A DNA stretch of 17,650 bases from the NCBI GenBank assembly GCA_031374415.1, contig JANMGB010000248.1:1-17650 (forward strand). Direction: 5' to 3'. This document shows, piece after piece, positions 8,189-15,779 of this stretch. The notes below the pieces were generated by a model, which made no database searches, was not told where the DNA came from, and saw nothing but the letters and a program-made list of their open reading frames with translations. The DNA is from CANHBY01 sp031374415 (lineage in GTDB: Bacteria; Pseudomonadota; Gammaproteobacteria; Burkholderiales; Burkholderiaceae_C). Both the position numbers and the translations under genes were made by a program. How positions within the stretch are numbered: the stretch's first letter is position 1; every line of letters begins with the position of its first letter.

Positions 8189-8542
8189 ATGAACACCACC
8201 GACTCCGGATTGCAGTACAAAGACATTGAGCTGGGCAACGGCGCCACCGCTGAAACGGGTCAGACCGTGACCGTGCACTACACCGGTTGGCTCTACAACA
8301 ATGGGATCCAGGGCGCCAAGTTCGACAGCAGCAAAGACCGGCGCGACCCCTTCATCTTTGGTTTGGGCGAAGGCAGGGTGATCCAGGGCTGGGACGAAGG
8401 CGTTCAGGGCATGAAAGTCGGCGGCACCCGCCATTTGGTGATTCCGCCTGAGTTGGGCTACGGCGCACAAGGCGCTGGCGGCGTGATTCCTCCCCATGCC
8501 ACCTTGATGTTTGAAGTTGAGCTGCTGCGAGTAGGCGACTGA
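8189..8542 (+). CDS. FKBP-type peptidyl-prolyl cis-trans isomerase
   Basis: 117 aa, a single FKBP domain with no signal peptide, so probably cytoplasmic. It speeds cis-trans isomerisation of X-Pro bonds during protein folding. Visible family features are VTVHYTGWLY (early beta strands), FDSS, VIQGWDEGVQGMKVGGTR (active-site strand and loop with the conserved Trp), IPPELGYG, and the closing IPPHATLMFEVELL. It starts 11 bases after the gluQ stop with a modest GGAT upstream, so it is likely the last gene of the run that begins with the LysR gene. The MITE-like inverted repeat begins about 20 bases after its stop. Confidence 0.95.
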   Translation: MNTTDSGLQYKDIELGNGATAETGQTVTVHYTGWLYNNGIQGAKFDSSKDRRDPFIFGLGEGRVIQGWDEGVQGMKVGGTRHLVIPPELGYGAQGAGGVIPPHATLMFEVELLRVGD

Positions 8543-8563
8543 AACCTGTGACTTGATACGACT

Positions 8564-8731
8564 CTAGTACCCCGTCTCAGTGAATTTGAAAGGTTGGAAG
8601 CCGTGTCTTCATCCGCCATGCGTCGTTACAAATCCTCGCGATACCTACGGGTATCGCTGCGGTTTGCGCCTAGCCTGACGAATGAACCCATCGACTTCGA
8701 ACCTTTCAAATCCACTGAGACGGGGTACTAG
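8564..8731. repeat. MITE-like inverted-repeat element with CTAG at both ends
   Basis: Terminal arms of 33 bases (8568-8600 and 8695-8727) start taccccgtctcagtg and match with only two mismatches. CTAG flanks each side (8564-8567 and 8728-8731). The inner part is also an imperfect inverted repeat closing on gcgatacc-tacg-ggtatcgc, so the whole 160-base unit can fold into one long hairpin. There is no room for a transposase, so this is a non-autonomous element moved in trans, probably by an IS5-type enzyme given the CTAG. Its terminal repeats differ from those of the insertion sequence at the window ends. It occupies most of the 325-base gap between the FKBP and DUF2726 genes and may also act as a transcription stop. 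Confidence 0.85.
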
Positions 8732-8762
8732 GCTTTCAAATGAAGTTTCAACGGTACAAGCC

Positions 8763-8799
8763 ACCACCCGCTAGTCGGGGGTGGTAGTGTTGCGCAACA
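8763..8799. promoter_or_regulatory. small hairpin plus 12-bp palindrome in the leader of the DUF2726 gene
   Basis: accaccc (8763-8769) pairs with gggtggt (8779-8785) around a loop containing ctag. It is followed at once by the perfect palindrome tgttgcgcaaca (8788-8799). There is no T-run, so a classical intrinsic terminator is unlikely. Its position about 70 bases before the DUF2726 start would suit an operator or a 5' leader structure. The function is not known. Confidence 0.3.
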
Positions 8800-8867
8800 A
8801 TGGGTAACATCAGCCGTTTACCCTGGATACTGGGGTCGACCGTGCTGCTGCCAGAAAGACCCGCCCT

Positions 8868-10031
8868 ATGATGATTGAAATTCCCCTTTGGTTGCTGGTT
8901 GTGACCGGAATCCTGGTGGCCGCAGGCATGTCGGCCATGATGTTCTGGCGACGACGCAGTAAACCGACAAGCAGGCCCTTGCCCACTGAGTGGGCACTCA
9001 CAGCGCGCGCGGTGTTCACCACCGGCGAGCGCCGCGTGTACCGCATGCTGAAAGAAACGCTGCCCAACCATGTCATTTTGTCCAAGCTGCCGTTGGTGCG
9101 CTTTTGCCAGCCCATTGAGCTGGGCCAGCTTCGCTACTGGTATGACATTTTGGGATCCAACTATGTGACTTTCGCGATCTGCGCGCCCAATGGGCGTGTG
9201 TTGGCGGCCATCGACATTGACAAAGACCGCACCAGCGAATCGCATGACCACTTGCGCCGCAGCATGAAAATCAAACGCGCCGTACTGCGCAGTTGCCGTG
9301 TACGCTACCTGCGCACCCCGGCCGGCAAACTGCCCAGTGCCGCCGAGATCTATGCGCTTCTACCCAAGACCAGCTCGGGCTCCGGCACCCCGGTCTCAGA
9401 GCCACTGGGCGGGCCTGGTGCCGTCGCGGCAGCCAAAGCCGCAGCAGCTCAAGCCGCGGCGCACATTGCCCGACAAGCGGTCGCCAGTGCAGCCACTGAG
9501 TTGGACGCAGCCACCGACACACCCGCGCAGAGTGAGCCGCTCGCAAGGGAACCAGCGACCGAACCCATCCTGAGCGACGCCTTATATCCGAGCGACGAGG
9601 ACTCCCCCCAAACGCCCGAAGCGGTTGCCGCACCGAGCACGTCTGAATCTGTCTTCACGGACAACCCCGCCGACAAAAACCCCCACGATGAGGCACTCTT
9701 TCGTGCACGTGAGTCTTTGGCCAGCACGGTGGCAACACGCCGCGCCCAGCGCAACATCATGTGGCAAGAGTCGAATGTCTTCCAAGACTCGTTCTTCGCC
9801 CTGGACAGCCGTCTCGATGACCTCGGTGAGGCCACAGGGCCAGGCGAGCTGGACGGCGAAAGGCCCCCAGCACCCACGATTGAACAAGTCATCAACTTGG
9901 CCGACTCCGCGCCGGTGGCCCCCAGCGTGGTCAAGGTCACACTGGAAGACATGGTGCCCTCCGAACGGCTTGGAAAAAAGCTCAAAGGTGACGTGGAAGA
10001 AGCCCGTTACGCACCCTCCGGCTCCGATTGA
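8868..10031 (+). CDS. membrane-anchored DUF2726 domain protein
   Basis: 387 aa. One N-terminal hydrophobic segment (residues ~5-26) followed by a positive RRR suggests a single-pass inner-membrane anchor with the bulk of the protein in the cytoplasm. Residues ~37-170 match the DUF2726 pattern: LTARAVFTTGERRVYRML, then LAAIDIDKDRTSESH and RAVLRSCRVRYLRTP. DUF2726 is thought to relate to nuclease-like folds, but no activity is established. From ~171 on the chain is low-complexity, Ala/Pro/Ser/Glu-rich and probably disordered, with a short helical stretch (~275-310). Two Met codons occur at the start (8868, 8871); the ribosome site is weak. The downstream kinase gene starts 27 bases after the stop and may be co-transcribed. 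Confidence 0.85.
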   Translation: MMIEIPLWLLVVTGILVAAGMSAMMFWRRRSKPTSRPLPTEWALTARAVFTTGERRVYRMLKETLPNHVILSKLPLVRFCQPIELGQLRYWYDILGSNYVTFAICAPNGRVLAAIDIDKDRTSESHDHLRRSMKIKRAVLRSCRVRYLRTPAGKLPSAAEIYALLPKTSSGSGTPVSEPLGGPGAVAAAKAAAAQAAAHIARQAVASAATELDAATDTPAQSEPLAREPATEPILSDALYPSDEDSPQTPEAVAAPSTSESVFTDNPADKNPHDEALFRARESLASTVATRRAQRNIMWQESNVFQDSFFALDSRLDDLGEATGPGELDGERPPAPTIEQVINLADSAPVAPSVVKVTLEDMVPSERLGKKLKGDVEEARYAPSGSD

Positions 10032-10058
10032 TTCAAAGCCTAATAGTCAAAGGCCACA

Positions 10059-11084
10059 TTGCTTGACACTCCCCTGACTCCTTACAGCCAGCTCACCCCC
10101 ATGGTGGTGCTGGAGGCCATGGATGCCGTCGCCCTGCCAGCAGATGGGCGGATGCTGCAGCTCAATTCGTATGAAAACCGCGTCTTTCAAGTGGGCTTGG
10201 ACGACGGCCGCATGAGCGTGGTCAAGTTTTATCGCCCTGGGCGCTGGAGTAACGCTCAAATCCTGGAAGAGCACCAGTTTGCGGCTGAGCTGGTGGCCGA
10301 TGAAATCCCCGTGATGGCCCCGTGGACACTGCACGCCGCCCCAGGGCACGCCATCGAGGTGCACGGCACCCCGCCCACACTGGGTGAGGGTTGCATGGGC
10401 GGCGGCGAGGCCAGCCGTTTTAGGTTTTCAGTCACACCTTGCCGCGCAGGCCGCGCCCCTGAGCTGGAAGACCCCGCCACACTGGCCTGGATTGGTCGCT
10501 TTTTAGGTCGCCTGCACCGAGTGGGCGCGCGCAGCGCCTTCAGCCACCGCGTGAGCCTGACACCTCAACACCTGGGCTGGGCCTCACGGACCTGGTTGCT
10601 TGAGCACGGCCAGTTGCCCCCTGATGCCGAATCCGCCTGGGCCGCCATCACGCAGATCGCCCTGCAACGGGTAGATGCTGCCTTCGATCACGTGAAGCCA
10701 CGCAGCCTGCGCCTGCACGGCGACTGTCATGCAGGCAACTTGCTTTGGACGGCCGATGGCCCTCATTTTGTTGATCTTGATGACGCCATGATGGGACCGG
10801 CGATTCAAGACATCTGGATGCTGTTGTCAGGTGACGCCGAGGCCGCACGCTTGCAGCTGCGCTCGCTGTTGCAAGGCTACGAGGACTTTCACGATTTCAA
10901 CGACGCTGAGTTGGCCTTGATTGAACCCTTGCGCACCTTGCGCCTGATTCATCACAGCGCCTGGCTGGCCAAGCGTTGGCAAGACCCAGCGTTTCCAGTG
11001 GCCTTCCCATGGTTTGGCGGGTCGTCGTACTGGGCCCAGCAAACCACCCAACTCCGCGAGCAAGTCGCGGCGATGGGGGAATAA
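10059..11084 (+). CDS. srkA: stress response serine/threonine protein kinase (YihE/RdoA family)
   Basis: 341 aa with an aminoglycoside-phosphotransferase-like kinase fold. Known SrkA (YihE, RdoA) counters programmed death after stress in E. coli. LQLNSYENRVFQVGLDDG (residues 33-50) is the typical family opening. VVKFYRP carries the ATP-binding Lys (K56). LHGDCHAGNLLW holds the catalytic Asp (D222) and metal-binding Asn (N227). FVDLDDAMMGP contains the DxD metal motif (D239/D241). The start is a TTG at 10059 with AAAGG five bases upstream; the first ATG in frame (10101) would cut the N-terminus shorter than usual. Convergent with htpG. Confidence 0.9.
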   Translation: MLDTPLTPYSQLTPMVVLEAMDAVALPADGRMLQLNSYENRVFQVGLDDGRMSVVKFYRPGRWSNAQILEEHQFAAELVADEIPVMAPWTLHAAPGHAIEVHGTPPTLGEGCMGGGEASRFRFSVTPCRAGRAPELEDPATLAWIGRFLGRLHRVGARSAFSHRVSLTPQHLGWASRTWLLEHGQLPPDAESAWAAITQIALQRVDAAFDHVKPRSLRLHGDCHAGNLLWTADGPHFVDLDDAMMGPAIQDIWMLLSGDAEAARLQLRSLLQGYEDFHDFNDAELALIEPLRTLRLIHHSAWLAKRWQDPAFPVAFPWFGGSSYWAQQTTQLREQVAAMGE

Positions 11085-11110
11085 GGGGCGCTCAACGGAC
11101 CACGCCACAC

Positions 11111-11146
11111 CACGCCCCCTCCCGAGCCATGAGGAGGGGCGGCGTG
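11111..11146. terminator. hairpin between convergent srkA and htpG (probable two-way terminator)
   Basis: cacgcc-ccctcc (11111-11122) pairs with ggaggg (11133-11138) and ggcgtg (11141-11146), giving 12 base pairs with a 2-base bulge and a 10-base loop. It lies in the 78-base gap between two genes that end toward each other, the expected site for a shared terminator. No T-run follows on either strand, so it is not a textbook intrinsic terminator. Confidence 0.55.
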
Positions 11147-11162
11147 CCTCAGTCCGCGCGCC

Positions 11163-13046
11163 TCAAGCGGCCGTCAACAAAGCATTCACCCGGCGCACGT
11201 AGGCTGAGGGGTCTTCCAACTGTCCACCCTCGGCCAACAAGGCTTGGTCGAACAAAATGTGAGCCCAGTCTTCAAACTGAACGCTGTCTTTCAAACGCCG
11301 AACCAAAGCGTGCTCGGCATTGACCTCCAGCGTGGGCAAGGACTTGGGGGCCGCTTGCCCGGCCTGCTTGAGCAAGCGCGCCAAATGCCCACTCATGTCG
11401 CCCTCTTCCACCACCAAACAGGCCGGTGAATCCACCAGCCGCGTGGTGACGCGAACATCTTTGGCGCGCTCTTTCAGAGCATCCTTGAGTTTGTCCAGCA
11501 CGGGCTTGAACGCGGTGGCGATCTCCTCGGCCTGCTTCTTTTCGGTGTCATCTTGCAGCTTGCCCAAATCAACCGCACCCTTGGCCACACTTTGCAGGGA
11601 CTTGCCGTCAAACTCGAACAAGTGGCTGAGCATCCACTCGTCGACACGGTCTGTCAGCAGCAACACCTCAATGCCCTTCTTGCGGAAAATTTCGAGCTGC
11701 GGGCTGCTCTTGGCAGCGGCCAGACTGTCCGCCGTGATGACGTAGATGGCTTCTTGGCCTTCCTTCATGCGGCTGACATAGTCTTCAAAGGACACGCCCT
11801 GATCCGCATGGGTGGACGCAAAACGGCAGAGCTTGGCCAGACGCTCTTGGTTGGCGTGGTCTTCGCCGATGCCCTCCTTGAGCACGCTGCCGAAATCACC
11901 CCAAAAGGCGGCGTACTTGGCACGCTCAGCCTCATCTTCGCTTTGTGCCAGCGATTCAAGCATGCTCAGCACGCGCTTGGTGCTGCCTTCGCGAATGGCT
12001 TTGACGTCGCGGCTTTCTTGCAGCAACTCGCGTGACACGTTCAGTGGCAAGTCAGCGCTGTCAATCACACCCTTGACGAAGCGCAGGTACACAGGCATCA
12101 AGGCCTCGGCATCGTCCATGATGAACACCCGCTTGACGTAGAGCTTCACGCCACCGCGCTTGTCACGGTTCCACAGATCAAATGGCGCTTTGCTGGGGAT
12201 ATACAGGAGCTGGGTGTACTCGCTGCGGCCCTCCACACGGTTGTGGGTGTAGGCCAGCGGGGCTTCCTGGTCGTAGCTGATCTGCTTGTAAAAGTCGATG
12301 TATTGCTCTGGGGTGATGTCGCTCTTGGCCCGCGTCCACAGGGCAGCGGCCTTGTTGATGGGCGCCCATTCAGTGGTTTGAACTTGCTTTTGAGCCTCGG
12401 CGTCCCACTCATCTTTGAGCATCAAAACGGGCAAGGAGATGTGATCGGAGTACTTGCTGATCACAGCCCGCAGCTTCCAGGCGGACAAGAATTCTTCTTC
12501 ACCCTCGCGCAGGTGCAAGATGACACTGGTGCCCCGCTGCGGGCGCTCAATCGATTCGATCTCGAAATCGCCCGTGCCCTCAGACGTCCAGCGCACCCCC
12601 TCTTGCGTGGGCAAGCCAGCGCGGCGCGACTCGACCGTGATGCGGTCGGCCACAATGAAGCCGCTGTAAAAACCCACACCGAACTGACCAATCAGCTGGG
12701 CGTCTTTTTTCTGATCGCCCTCCAAGGTCGCCATGAACTCGCGGGTGCCGCTTTTCGCAATGGTTCCCAGGTTGGACACCGCCTCGTCAGCCGATAAACC
12801 AATGCCGTTGTCGGTGATGGTGATGGTCTTGGCTTCAGGGTCGAAACTGATGCGAACATCCAGGCTGGGATTGTCTTCGAGCAACTCGGCCTGGTTCAAG
12901 GCCTCAAAACGCAGCTTGTCGCAGGCATCGGAGGCGTTTGAAATCAATTCGCGCAGGAAAATTTCCTTGTTGGAATACAGGGAATGCGTTACCAAATGAA
13001 GGATTTGTTTAACTTCAGCTTGAAAAGCGCGGGTTTGTTTTTCCAT
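11163..13046 (-). CDS. htpG: molecular chaperone HtpG (bacterial Hsp90)
   Basis: 627 aa, full length for the family. An ATP-driven dimeric cytosolic chaperone for remodelling client proteins, often with DnaK. The N-terminal GHKL ATPase domain shows LRELISNASDACDKLR (E33, N37, D40), DNGIG (D79, G81) and GQFGVGFYSGF (120-130). The middle domain includes KRVFIMDDAEALMPVYLRFV and DLPLNVSRELLQ, and the C-terminal dimerisation domain follows. The ATG at 13046 is chosen because MEKQTRAFQAEVKQ is the standard N-terminus; the frame remains open upstream to 13097 but those 17 residues are not family-like. The Shine-Dalgarno site is weak. A heat-shock promoter lies about 80-105 bases upstream. Confidence 0.97.
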   Translation of the reverse strand: MEKQTRAFQAEVKQILHLVTHSLYSNKEIFLRELISNASDACDKLRFEALNQAELLEDNPSLDVRISFDPEAKTITITDNGIGLSADEAVSNLGTIAKSGTREFMATLEGDQKKDAQLIGQFGVGFYSGFIVADRITVESRRAGLPTQEGVRWTSEGTGDFEIESIERPQRGTSVILHLREGEEEFLSAWKLRAVISKYSDHISLPVLMLKDEWDAEAQKQVQTTEWAPINKAAALWTRAKSDITPEQYIDFYKQISYDQEAPLAYTHNRVEGRSEYTQLLYIPSKAPFDLWNRDKRGGVKLYVKRVFIMDDAEALMPVYLRFVKGVIDSADLPLNVSRELLQESRDVKAIREGSTKRVLSMLESLAQSEDEAERAKYAAFWGDFGSVLKEGIGEDHANQERLAKLCRFASTHADQGVSFEDYVSRMKEGQEAIYVITADSLAAAKSSPQLEIFRKKGIEVLLLTDRVDEWMLSHLFEFDGKSLQSVAKGAVDLGKLQDDTEKKQAEEIATAFKPVLDKLKDALKERAKDVRVTTRLVDSPACLVVEEGDMSGHLARLLKQAGQAAPKSLPTLEVNAEHALVRRLKDSVQFEDWAHILFDQALLAEGGQLEDPSAYVRRVNALLTAA

Positions 13047-13123
13047 GATGAGATGAGGTGGTTTCTGTGGCAACAGCCCCAACAGGCCCTCGGGCAAAGG
13101 AGGATGTCAGGGGATAGCGGCGT

Positions 13124-13151
13124 ACATAGGGCCAATCAGACCGTTTTCAAG
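13124..13151 (-). promoter_or_regulatory. sigma-32 (RpoH) heat-shock promoter of htpG
   Basis: On the minus strand CTTGAAA (13151-13145) is followed by a 13-base spacer and CCCTATGT (13131-13124). The known RpoH consensus is CTTGAAA, 13-15 bases, CCCCATNT, so the -35 box is exact and the -10 differs by one base. Transcription would start near 13117 and give an untranslated leader of about 70 bases before the htpG ATG. This matches the known heat-shock control of htpG. Confidence 0.85.
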
Positions 13152-13207
13152 GCATTGACGCGATGCGACTCACGGGGTACGGTCGAGCTTTTGTCAACTT
13201 GAGCTCA

Positions 13208-13246
13208 CAACCATGCGTTGCCGCACTCGCGTGCGACGGGTGGTTG
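13208..13246. promoter_or_regulatory. nested dyad in the htpG/antiporter intergenic region
   Basis: caacca (13208-13213) and tggttg (13241-13246) form an outer inverted repeat around an inner hairpin cgcac-tcgc-gtgcg (13222-13235). It lies between the divergent htpG and antiporter genes, about 60 bases before the antiporter start. It could be an operator or a leader fold. The arms are short, so chance is possible. Confidence 0.25.
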
Positions 13247-13308
13247 CACGCTGCCTCAGCGGCACAGCCGGTACCCAAGCCGAGATCGCCTCTTGAACTC
13301 TCCTTTGC

Positions 13309-14589
13309 ATGACTGAATCCACCCTGCCCGTTACTGCTGCCCCAGCCTCTGTTGCATCCCAAACTGTGACGGGCGTGCCTCAACTGCCCTCCGGTTGGTC
13401 ACTCGACCCATTGAGGGGCGCCGACCCTGTCTTGGGCCTGGCCTTGTTGATGGCCTTGGCTGTGGTGCTGGCCGAAGAACTGCACAAGCGCTTGCGCCTG
13501 CCCCGCGTGTGCGGATTCATGCTCGTAGGGGCCCTGGCCGGGCCGCTGCTGCTGAGATTGATTGAGCGCACCGAACTCGATCCCTGGAAGCCCCTGCTGG
13601 ACCTGGCCATCGCCGTGTTGGTGTTTGAGTTGGGCAGCCGGATTCGGCTGCGCTGGCTGTTTGACAACCCCCTGCTGGCCTTGAGCTGCCTGCTCGAGGG
13701 CCTGGTGGCCGGCTTGGCCGTGATGTTCAGCCTGATGGCCATGGGGGTGTCGGCCCTCTCAGCTGCGGCCGTGGGGGCGGTGGCGATGTCCACCTCGCCG
13801 GTGATCATCATGGGGGTGATGCACGAGTCCAGACCACGCGGCCAAGTGAGTGAACGCCTGCTGGTAATGACGGCCATCAACAGCGTGTTGGCCATCCTGG
13901 CGCTCAAGGTCTGGCGTGTCATCGCAGCCACCTCGGGCCATGATCTGTCCCAGGCCGCCATCGGTGCGCTGTGGGTGGTGGCGGGCTCGGTGGTGTTGGG
14001 CATCGTGTGCGCCCTGATTCTGGAAAAACTCAGCCCCTTGGTGCGGGACACCCCCACGATGCCGGTGCTGCAAATCGCGCTGGTGGTCATTGCCAGCCTG
14101 CTCGCGGCGCAATGGACCTTGTCTCCTTTGTTGGCTTTGCTGGTGGCCAGCGTGGTGGCGCGCAACCGCATGCGGCATGGGCTGGCGGTGGAGGCGCAGT
14201 TTGGCTCGGCGGGCTCCGCACTCAGTGCGCTGCTGTTCATCTGCCTGGGCATGCTGCTCACCCTGGACGGCCTGGGCACCGTTTGGCCTTGGGTGCTCGC
14301 GATCATCGTGGCCCGGCTGTTGGGCAAGGGCCTGGCCTTGGTGGTGCTGGCGCGGCCCAGTGGTTTGAGCCTGCGGCAGTCGGTGGCATTGACGCTCGCC
14401 CTGCAACCCATGAGCAGTCTGGCCGTGCTGCTGGCCGCGGACACCTTTGCCTGGTCAAGCCATTTGCCGGGGGTCGATGCCGACGTCATCCGCGCGCTGC
14501 TCGTGGCCACCACCTTGATGCAAGTCACAGGCCCCCTGTGGACGACGCTGTCCCTGCGCTATCTGGCCTCAGAGGGTGACGACGCATGA
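13309..14589 (+). CDS. cation:proton antiporter (CPA2 / Kef-like family)
   Basis: 426 aa, almost entirely hydrophobic after a ~38-residue N-terminal leader, with about 11-12 predicted membrane helices. It matches the Na+/H+ exchanger domain by LRLPRVCGFMLVGALAGP (an early helix with the family's Pro/Gly pattern), LAIAVLVFELGSRI, the AAVGAVAMSTSPVIIMGVMHE segment with its unwound TSP motif, and the LSALLFICLGMLL helix. No C-terminal RCK/TrkA-N nucleotide-binding domain is present, unlike full KefB/KefC, so it is a short transporter-only form. It probably exchanges K+ or Na+ for H+ across the inner membrane. The ion specificity cannot be read from sequence. The ligase gene starts 32 bases later on the same strand. 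Confidence 0.88.
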   Translation: MTESTLPVTAAPASVASQTVTGVPQLPSGWSLDPLRGADPVLGLALLMALAVVLAEELHKRLRLPRVCGFMLVGALAGPLLLRLIERTELDPWKPLLDLAIAVLVFELGSRIRLRWLFDNPLLALSCLLEGLVAGLAVMFSLMAMGVSALSAAAVGAVAMSTSPVIIMGVMHESRPRGQVSERLLVMTAINSVLAILALKVWRVIAATSGHDLSQAAIGALWVVAGSVVLGIVCALILEKLSPLVRDTPTMPVLQIALVVIASLLAAQWTLSPLLALLVASVVARNRMRHGLAVEAQFGSAGSALSALLFICLGMLLTLDGLGTVWPWVLAIIVARLLGKGLALVVLARPSGLSLRQSVALTLALQPMSSLAVLLAADTFAWSSHLPGVDADVIRALLVATTLMQVTGPLWTTLSLRYLASEGDDA

Positions 14590-14615
14590 GCCCCCTGCCC
14601 TTCTTTTTGTACTGA
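14586..14615 (+). other. possible 9-codon mini-ORF between the antiporter and the ligase
   Basis: An ATG overlaps the antiporter stop as ATGA and opens MSPLPFFLY, which ends in TGA 6 bases before the ligase start. It could be a translational relay that couples the two genes, since the ligase has no good ribosome site of its own. A sequence this short often arises by chance. Confidence 0.15.
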
Positions 14616-14621
14616 AACCCG

Positions 14622-15779
14622 ATGCCTGATTCTCAAAATGACATTGGCGCCCTGGGCGCGTTTGGACGCTCTGAAGTCTTGACCCTGGGGGTTGAACTCG
14701 AGCTCCAACTCCTGAGCACCAACGATTACGACCTGATCCCCCAGGCGGACGATTTGTTGCGTGTGTTGAGCAAGCACAGCGGCGCCTGGGACGTGAAGCC
14801 CGAGATCACGCGCAGCATGATCGAGATCGGCACCTCCATTCAACATGCCCATGGCCCGTTGCTGGCCGAGCTGCATGACCTGCGCAAGCAACTCTCCGAT
14901 GGAGCACGAAAACTCAACATTGGCATTGCCGGGGGCGGCACCCACCCCTATCAGCAATGGAGCTCGCAACAGATTTACCCCACCGACCGCTTTCGCTATT
15001 TGAACGAGCTGTATGGCTACCTGGCCAAGCAGTTCACCATCTTCGGGCAGCACGTGCATGTGGGCTGCGAGAACGGTGACACCGCGCTGTGGTTGTTGCA
15101 CGCCTTGTCACGCTATGTGCCGCACTTCATTGCGCTGAGTGGCTCATCGCCCTATGTGCAGGGGATTGATACGGGGTTTGATTCAGCGCGGCTCAACTCT
15201 GTGTTCGCCTTCCCCTTGTCTGGGCGGGCGCCGTTTTGCCTGACCTGGGATGATTTTGGTCGCTACTTCGACAAAATGACCAGCACGGGCGTGGTGCGCT
15301 CGATGAAGGACTTTTACTGGGACATCCGCCCCAAGCCTGAGTTTGGAACCATCGAGCTGCGCGTTTGCGACACCCCCCTGACCGTGGACAAGGCCGCGGC
15401 CCTGGCCTGCTACCTGCAGTGCATCTGCCGCCACCTGCTCACCGAAAAACCCTTCGAGCCCGAGGAAGACGACTACCTGGTCTACACCTTCAACCGCTTT
15501 CAAGCCTGTCGTTTTGGCCTCGACGGCGAGATCGTTGATCCGAAAACCAAACAACGCCACAAATTGCGCGACGACATTTTGCGCACGCTCAACCGGGTCG
15601 ATGAGCATGCGCTGGACTTGAAGGCGATCGATGGCAACAACCTCATCCGAGAAAGCCTGTTCAAGGGCAACGATGCCACCGAGCTGCGTCAGCGTCGCAA
15701 GTCCGGTCTGCCCCTGGCCGCGGTGGTGGAGAGCGCAGCCGACCAATGGATGGGTGAGGGCTTTGCGAACAAGGCCTAA
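14622..15779 (+). CDS. YbdK-family carboxylate-amine ligase (glutamate--cysteine ligase-like, GCS2)
   Basis: 385 aa, close to the ~372 of E. coli YbdK, which has weak glutamate-cysteine ligase activity; the true substrate of the family is unsettled. Visible GCS2 features are TLGVELELQLL (E25, E27, probable metal and substrate ligands), EITRSMIEIGT (E61, E68), GIAGGGTHPYQQW (101-113), FGQHVHVGCENGD (141-153) and FGTIELRVCDTPLT. Cytosolic, with no signal peptide. It starts 32 bases after the antiporter and is probably in the same transcript. Its TAA overlaps the stop of the convergent methyltransferase gene by two bases. Confidence 0.9.
   Translation: MPDSQNDIGALGAFGRSEVLTLGVELELQLLSTNDYDLIPQADDLLRVLSKHSGAWDVKPEITRSMIEIGTSIQHAHGPLLAELHDLRKQLSDGARKLNIGIAGGGTHPYQQWSSQQIYPTDRFRYLNELYGYLAKQFTIFGQHVHVGCENGDTALWLLHALSRYVPHFIALSGSSPYVQGIDTGFDSARLNSVFAFPLSGRAPFCLTWDDFGRYFDKMTSTGVVRSMKDFYWDIRPKPEFGTIELRVCDTPLTVDKAAALACYLQCICRHLLTEKPFEPEEDDYLVYTFNRFQACRFGLDGEIVDPKTKQRHKLRDDILRTLNRVDEHALDLKAIDGNNLIRESLFKGNDATELRQRRKSGLPLAAVVESAADQWMGEGFANKA

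Noticed and set aside
13047..13097. Longer htpG start
   Set aside because: The extra 17 residues do not belong to HtpG and MEKQTRAFQ is the conserved N-terminus.
13380..14528. 382-residue open frame on the minus strand opposite the antiporter
   Set aside because: Its sequence is Ser/Thr/Arg/Ala-rich with no family features; it is a reading-frame shadow of a high-GC gene with clear membrane-protein coding on the plus strand.
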